A DNA stretch of 31,211 nt, taken from contig JAUCBJ010004739.1 in assembly GCA_032718475.1 (NCBI GenBank), positions 1 to 31,211 of the forward strand. The letters run 5' to 3'. How positions within the stretch are numbered: the stretch's first letter is position 1; each line of letters begins with the position of its first letter. The notes under the pieces are model-generated. The model had not been told where the DNA came from and ran no database searches. It saw only the letters and a list, made by a program, of their open reading frames with translations. The translations under genes were made by a program, and so were the position numbers. The stretch is from Nemertoderma westbladi. Its lineage: Eukaryota > Xenacoelomorpha > Nemertodermatida > Nemertodermatidae. Of this stretch, positions 28,400 to 31,211 are shown piece by piece.

Positions 28400-29426
28400 T
28401 GTATTATTAAATTTTTGCTCAAAGTCGTGATTATAAACCGTAAGAAAACCAAATTTATGGTTATTGGGAAAATCACTCCTGATGAGAAAAACGATATATA
28501 TGTTAATGACAATGTATACGGGTGCCTTTCAATCGAGAATTGTGACTCATATATTTACCTCGGGTCACCAATTACCCAAGACGGGTCAATGAACTCTGTA
28601 TTGCTGTACATATGAGGGCTAAAATGAAACATGTTAATAAGTATTTTGCTTTTCTAACGAAGCACTGCGAGACACCTGTTTTCGTGAAACTGAAAGTTTT
28701 CCGTGCCACATTGGTAGCCTCAATCTGCTACGGGTGCGATACGTGGATCGGTAACTCCGCTTCCACAATTGTAGTACATTACAATAATCTATTGTGTGCT
28801 GCTTTAGGGGTGCTCAATAATATTTGCAGAGATATTTTGTATATTGAATCGGGTGAACCTGAGCCTACTGCAATGTTTCTGACTAGTCAACGAAATCTTA
28901 TGCAGAAACTCATGACTAGGAGAAACTTGCACAGACCCACATTTTTTCGCGAGCGAGCTCGTCTGCAAAGCTGGGACCCCTATGGGCGGGGTCATTTCAG
29001 GCCTTTTCAACAGACCAAATGACCCCGCTCACACAAAACTGTCCGAACTGCGCAACAGAGTGCTCATAAACAGCTCAACCCGTAATAAGGTTTACAAATC
29101 CTTCACTTGTGACGCCAACTATTTATACTCGGCCACAGCATGATATTCAGGAAGCAAACTGCAAAGCGTGGACCAGGTTCCGCCTTCTGTTGACGAATCT
29201 CAGTGTTGAGATAGGGAGATGGAACCGAGATCCGTATGAACGACGCTTATGCAAGTGTGGCTCGCCCCAATCCGAATCACATGTTATTTGTTCATGCCCC
29301 TTTGTTGAGGGCGTTAGGAATAAATACTCTCTAGATTATTGGTCCCCCTCCGCTGTCTTGTCTAGTGATCCAATACATACCATTATGCAATTCATATACA
29401 AACTGTTAGAAGTGCTGGAGATTTAG
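28400..29426 (+). pseudogene. LINE reverse transcriptase C-terminal remnant and Cys/His motif
   Basis: Resumes after the missing palm with VIINRKKTKFMVIG and YIYLGSPITQDGS (28420-28600), then the thumb-like part MRAKMKHVNKYFAFL to LVASICYGCDTWI (28612-29022). In another frame comes RRLCKCGSPQSESHVICSCPF (29109-29426), a C-x-C...H...C-x-C motif common at LINE C-termini. The YADD-type catalytic box is absent between 28278 and 28420. Three frames are needed to read the whole. Confidence 0.68.
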
Positions 29427-30160
29427 TATTTATTCTATTTAGGTTTCGATTTGTTATATATTATGTAGTCGACATATTTTTCTAACTCTAATTTATTTAT
29501 TTATATGTACGTAACGTTTGGGTTCTCTCTGAGTATATATACAAATTATTTATATGTACGTAACGTTTGGGTTCTCTCTGAGTATATATACAAATTATTT
29601 TCATCTTGTTTGTTACTCGGATTATGGTGTTTATTTAGGATTATATGGATCTTTCAGAATCCTTGAGTGCCGCGGCTGGTACCCATTTTCTTTTATTTTA
29701 TAGGTTTTGCTATACTTTACCGATATTATGAATCATTATGATATTGCTTTTCACATTTCGTTTCGTAAAGTATCAATTTGTTGCGTTGAACTGATTATTG
29801 TGTTGTGTATATTGAATTCCAACTGGACCTTTCTGGTCAATAATAAATAATAAAAATATATAAACAAACCCTGCACCGCTAATCATCGCAAAATGCACTG
29901 CAACGTTTGTCTCCCACCTTGGTGTTGTGCTCAAATCCGTTGCATAATTTTCACTGTACTTTCTCCGGACAAGCAGTTATCCTAGCAGCGCCTAATTGGA
30001 ACCTATGTCTATTACTAGAAACTAGAGACTATTCTCTAAAAAAAGGCAGTCTTACCGTATTGAATTATTCAAATATCAATTTAATTTATATTTGGTTTTG
30101 GGTATATGATTGTGATAAATATAAACTTGTACAGCTATAAAGATATTCCCATTTCCTTAG
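29427..30160 (+). other. LINE 3' untranslated region and intron end
   Basis: The LINE tail runs to about 29856. It includes an exact tandem duplication of 49 bp (29502-29550 and 29551-29599, unit starting tatatgtacgtaacgtttgg). The rest is AT-rich intron up to the acceptor at 30160, preceded by a short pyrimidine tract. The frame at 29907-30140 has no recognisable features. Confidence 0.6.
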
Positions 30161-30364
30161 GAGACCTATATTATTATGCAACCAGCCGATATTTGGCGCC
30201 CCGATATGATATGCATCAACTCAGCAGACACGCCACCCGATAAACCCGAATATTGGCACTTTAAAGTCTCAGTTAACTCAACAGGGTGGGTCTCACATGT
30301 GTACCCAGGTATCTATGCAACGTCATGCGAAGTGAAAACCAAATCATTTCCATTTGATACACAG
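30161..30364 (+). CDS. nAChR-like Cys-loop receptor subunit, second coding exon
   Basis: 68 codons in phase 0 continue the ligand-binding domain begun at 9426. IWRPDMICINSAD is loop A (family pattern W-x-PD-x-x-x-YN). Next come VSVNSTGWVSHVYPGIYATSC with the first cysteine of the Cys-loop, and VKTKSFPFDTQ, the conserved FPFD-x-Q of the loop. The second loop cysteine, loops B and C and the four membrane helices must lie to the right, outside the window. The acceptor is TTTCCTTAG|GAG and the donor is CAG|GTAAAT at 30365. In loop A the usual aromatic Tyr is Ile, so this subunit may not form a classical acetylcholine-binding principal face. N-glycosylation sequons NST and NTT (exon 1) are present. 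Confidence 0.88.
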
Positions 30365-30394
30365 GTAAATCTTATTATTTAACATTTTGTTCTT

Positions 30395-30700
30395 ATCTTT
30401 CTACCCCAGGGTAATAAAGCGATACGTTTCTGCCCAGGGCAATAAAGCTATTTGTTTTCTACCCAGGGTAATATAAAGTGATTTGTTTTCTACCCAGGGT
30501 AATATAAAGCCATTTGTTTTCTACCCAGGGTAATATAAAGTGATTTGTTTTCTACCCAGGGCAATAAAGCAATTTGTTTTCTACCCAGGGTAATAAAGCG
30601 ATTTCTTTTCCACCCAGGAAAATATAGCTTTTTAAAGCTATTGGTATTCTACCCAGGGTAATAAAGCTATTGATGTTCTACCCAGGATAATGAAGCAATT
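30395..30700 (+). repeat. 30-bp minisatellite with splice-like motifs, about ten units
   Basis: About ten units of 28-39 bp built on ttttctacccagggtaatat and aaag-gatttg. It begins about 30 bp after the donor of the second receptor exon. Every full unit joins a pyrimidine tract plus CAG to GGTAAT, i.e. an acceptor-like and a donor-like motif side by side. Units vary at a few positions (gggcaata, ggaaaat, ggataat). Confidence 0.88.
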
Positions 30701-30749
30701 TGTGTGAACTCGTGTGCAGAACACTATTCAACAAAGGGGGACCAATCTA

Positions 30750-31117
30750 AAACCTAAGTGTTTGCTATGCGAGGGGCCACACTACTTTGAGTAAGTGTGA
30801 GGAATGGCGAGGAAGGACAGGCGTAGTGTAACTTGGGATAAGAGGTTATGTTACAACTGTTTGAGGAAAGGACCTTAGAGGAAGACCTGTTATTTAGACT
30901 CTAAGTGTGGAGCTAAACACCATTTGTTGCTACACAGTGAGTTTGACAAGGTAAGTGAACCTAAACTGCATGTCCAATTCAGTGACATGAATGACACAGA
31001 CCAGAGTTCGGAGATGGAAGGATTCTACACAGATGAGTTTTCTGATGAGAACGAATCCTGTTATATTATTTACGCTGCCATCTATAGAGCCCTTACCCAT
31101 GAGACGACGATTCACTG
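30750..31117 (+). pseudogene. Decayed BEL/Pao-type Gag zinc-knuckle fragment
   Basis: One frame reads PKCLLCEGPHYFE, two stops, ARKDRRSVTWDKRLCYNCLRKG, a stop, then KCGAKHHLLLHSEF and an acidic tail ending at 31117. The order of a C-x2-C-x4-H knuckle, R-x-LCYNCL and C-x-x-KHH-LLH is characteristic of the Gag end of BEL/Pao elements. Three in-frame stops show it is dead, yet there is no frameshift. It lies on the + strand, opposite to the 10570-23800 element and different from it in sequence, so it is an independent insertion. Confidence 0.72.
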
Positions 31118-31211
31118 AGAGGAAATCAAACCATCTATTCCTGATAAACAAGTTTTGTGGAAGGTCTCCAACCATCTATAGGCATCCGAGAATTTCCCGT
31201 GGTGCAGCTCA

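Larger units (their letters stand above)
25480..29856 (+). mobile_element. Decayed LINE with APE-type endonuclease and RT remnants
   Basis: A + strand non-LTR retrotransposon with remnants of ORF1, an apurinic-type endonuclease, the start and end of reverse transcriptase and a C-terminal Cys/His motif. The 3' end reads ttggaattccaac-like sequence, then tggacctttctggtcaataa and an AATAA-rich tail near 29856. It is interrupted by a piggyBac-like insertion (25953-26845), has several frameshifts and stops, and lacks the RT catalytic region, so it is dead. The 5' end is not sharply defined and the clade is uncertain. Confidence 0.75.
9699..30160 (+). other. Giant intron of the receptor gene
   Basis: The intron is about 20.46 kb, with donor GTAACA at 9699 and acceptor TTTCCTTAG ending at 30160. 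Both flanking exons are in phase 0, so splicing gives a continuous receptor frame. More than 80% of it is explained by three mobile elements: a BEL/Pao element, a CsRn1-like element nested in it, and a LINE with a nested piggyBac-like element. Both LTR elements are antisense to the receptor gene, the orientation usually tolerated in introns because sense-strand poly(A) signals are avoided. Confidence 0.75.

Overview
This window looks like a piece of a metazoan nuclear genome, most likely an aquatic invertebrate and possibly a lophotrochozoan; I cannot name the species. It is AT-rich, has GT/AG-spliced exons of an animal Cys-loop receptor, is full of satellites and microsatellites, and carries animal-type LTR, LINE, SINE-like and piggyBac-like elements. 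Nothing prokaryotic is visible.

Host gene. Two exons of one nicotinic acetylcholine receptor-like subunit lie on the + strand (9426-9698 and 30161-30364). They join in phase 0 and are separated by an intron of about 20.5 kb that is almost entirely mobile DNA. The gene continues beyond the right edge of the window.

Left flank (1-9425). This is AT-rich DNA without recognisable genes, dominated by tandem arrays: a 29-bp unit repeated about 80 times (1844-4168), a pentanucleotide tract (4351-4655) beside a tRNA-like SINE head, a 22-bp palindromic array (6213-6595) beside a LINE fragment, a 23-bp array (6957-7608) and a 68-bp array with a dimeric pattern (8358-8805).

Intron (9699-30160). A BEL/Pao-type LTR element lies on the - strand (10570-23800), with 567-bp LTRs and a CATTG target duplication. 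Inside its gag sits a Ty3/gypsy element of CsRn1 type, also on the - strand (16734-21861), with identical 234-bp LTRs, a CCCAT target duplication and an intact 1435-codon Gag-Pol frame. The BEL/Pao host element encodes Gag-like and protease parts but no reverse transcriptase, RNase H or integrase that I can see. Further right is a decayed LINE on the + strand (about 25480-29856), interrupted by a piggyBac-like non-autonomous element (25953-26845).

Right edge. After the second exon come a 30-bp array whose units look like splice-acceptor plus donor motifs (30395-30700) and a decayed Gag zinc-knuckle fossil on the + strand (30750-31117).

Order of events readable from nesting: the BEL/Pao element entered the intron first (LTRs about 2% different), then the CsRn1-like element entered its gag (LTRs identical). 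The most unusual items are the protease-only BEL/Pao element with its hairpin arrays, and the hydrophobic segments that follow the protease in both LTR elements.
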